Below are positions 5,912 through 6,005 of a stretch of 6,005 nt of DNA, in pieces. The notes beneath the pieces are model-generated. The model was given only the letters and a program-made list of their open reading frames with translations. It ran no database searches and was not told where the DNA came from. Source of the stretch: an uncultured Pirellulaceae bacterium (GTDB lineage: Bacteria > Planctomycetota > Planctomycetia > Pirellulales > Pirellulaceae); contig CAKQNH010000329.1 in assembly GCA_934255105.1 (NCBI GenBank), positions 1 to 6,005 of the forward strand, in the 5' to 3' direction. The position numbers were made by a program, and so were the translations under genes. How positions within the stretch are numbered: the first letter of the stretch is position 1; each line of letters starts with the position of its first letter.

Positions 5912-6005
5912 GCCGCCCTCTGGGCTAAAAGGCAAAAGGCCGCCGTCTGGGCTAAAAGGTCGCCCTCCGGGCTAAAAGGCCGCCCTCCGGGCTAAAAGGC
6001 CGACC
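5912..6005. repeat. 20-nt tandem repeat array running to the window edge
   Basis: Units of GCCGCCCTCYGGGCTAAAAG start at 5912, 5939, 5959 and 5979, with a 7-nt insert (GCAAAAG) after the first. One unit has GCCG in place of GCCC, which weakens its hairpin. The core GCCC-TCN-GGGC-TA is the reverse complement of the core in the 25-nt array to the left. The array may continue past 6005, although the last bases (GCCGACC) already diverge. Confidence 0.85.

Larger units (their letters stand above)
5716..5932. repeat. Composite inverted repeat centred near 5824
   Basis: Several pairs of segments are reverse complements about the same centre. They are 5716-5753 with 5895-5932 (38 nt, ungapped, about 27 matches including a 13-nt block), 5746-5767 with 5881-5902 (about 20 of 22), AGCCCGGAGGG at 5787-5797 with 5849-5859 (exact, centre shifted by one), and TTGC-CGA-GCAA at 5819-5829 at the apex. 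The sequence between these blocks has diverged. This looks like one old palindromic or REPIN-like unit (paired inverted REPs) rather than independent repeats. No transposase or target-site duplication is visible. Confidence 0.65.

Noticed and set aside
5450..5995. Long open frame (181 codons) on the plus strand through the repeats
   Set aside because: It begins antisense to the lipoprotein and continues through repeat DNA that happens to lack stops. It has no ribosome site and its product is repeat-derived.

Overview
The window looks like chromosomal DNA from a planctomycete, most likely of the Pirellulales type. The main reason is the first gene, which has the hallmarks of the planctomycete-expanded BBP7 (DUF1551) outer-membrane beta-barrel family. 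The other three genes are exported proteins of styles common in that phylum: a large secreted protein of unknown function, a Gly-rich protein with a BON domain, and a lipoprotein with a Ser/Thr/Pro/Ala-rich tail. The intergenic spaces are moderately GC-rich and full of short palindromic repeats, which also fits.

Layout. Positions 1-1119 (+) hold the 3' part of the BBP7 gene; its start lies left of the window. It is followed by a well-formed intrinsic terminator at 1244-1274. Positions 1323-3188 (-) encode a secreted 621-residue protein starting at GTG. A divergent intergenic region (3189-3470) carries a repeated TGCACA motif and a perfect -10 box for the next gene. Positions 3471-4247 (+) encode the Gly-rich/BON protein. 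The convergent space 4248-4500 contains GTAG-headed, REP-like hairpin repeats. Positions 4501-5568 (-) encode the lipoprotein. The last 437 bases (5569-6005) have no credible gene. They hold a 25-nt tandem array, a pair of inverted palindromes and a 20-nt tandem array, arranged around one dyad centre near 5824.

The four genes alternate in strand (+,-,+,-), so each is probably its own transcription unit rather than part of an operon. All four products are predicted to leave the cytoplasm (outer membrane, secreted or periplasmic, secreted or periplasmic, lipid-anchored), so the shared theme is the cell envelope. Nothing in the sequence shows that they act in one pathway. The least expected content is the repeat DNA: two arrays with different periods share a GCCC-TCN-GGGC core and face each other across a nested inverted structure immediately upstream of the lipoprotein gene.
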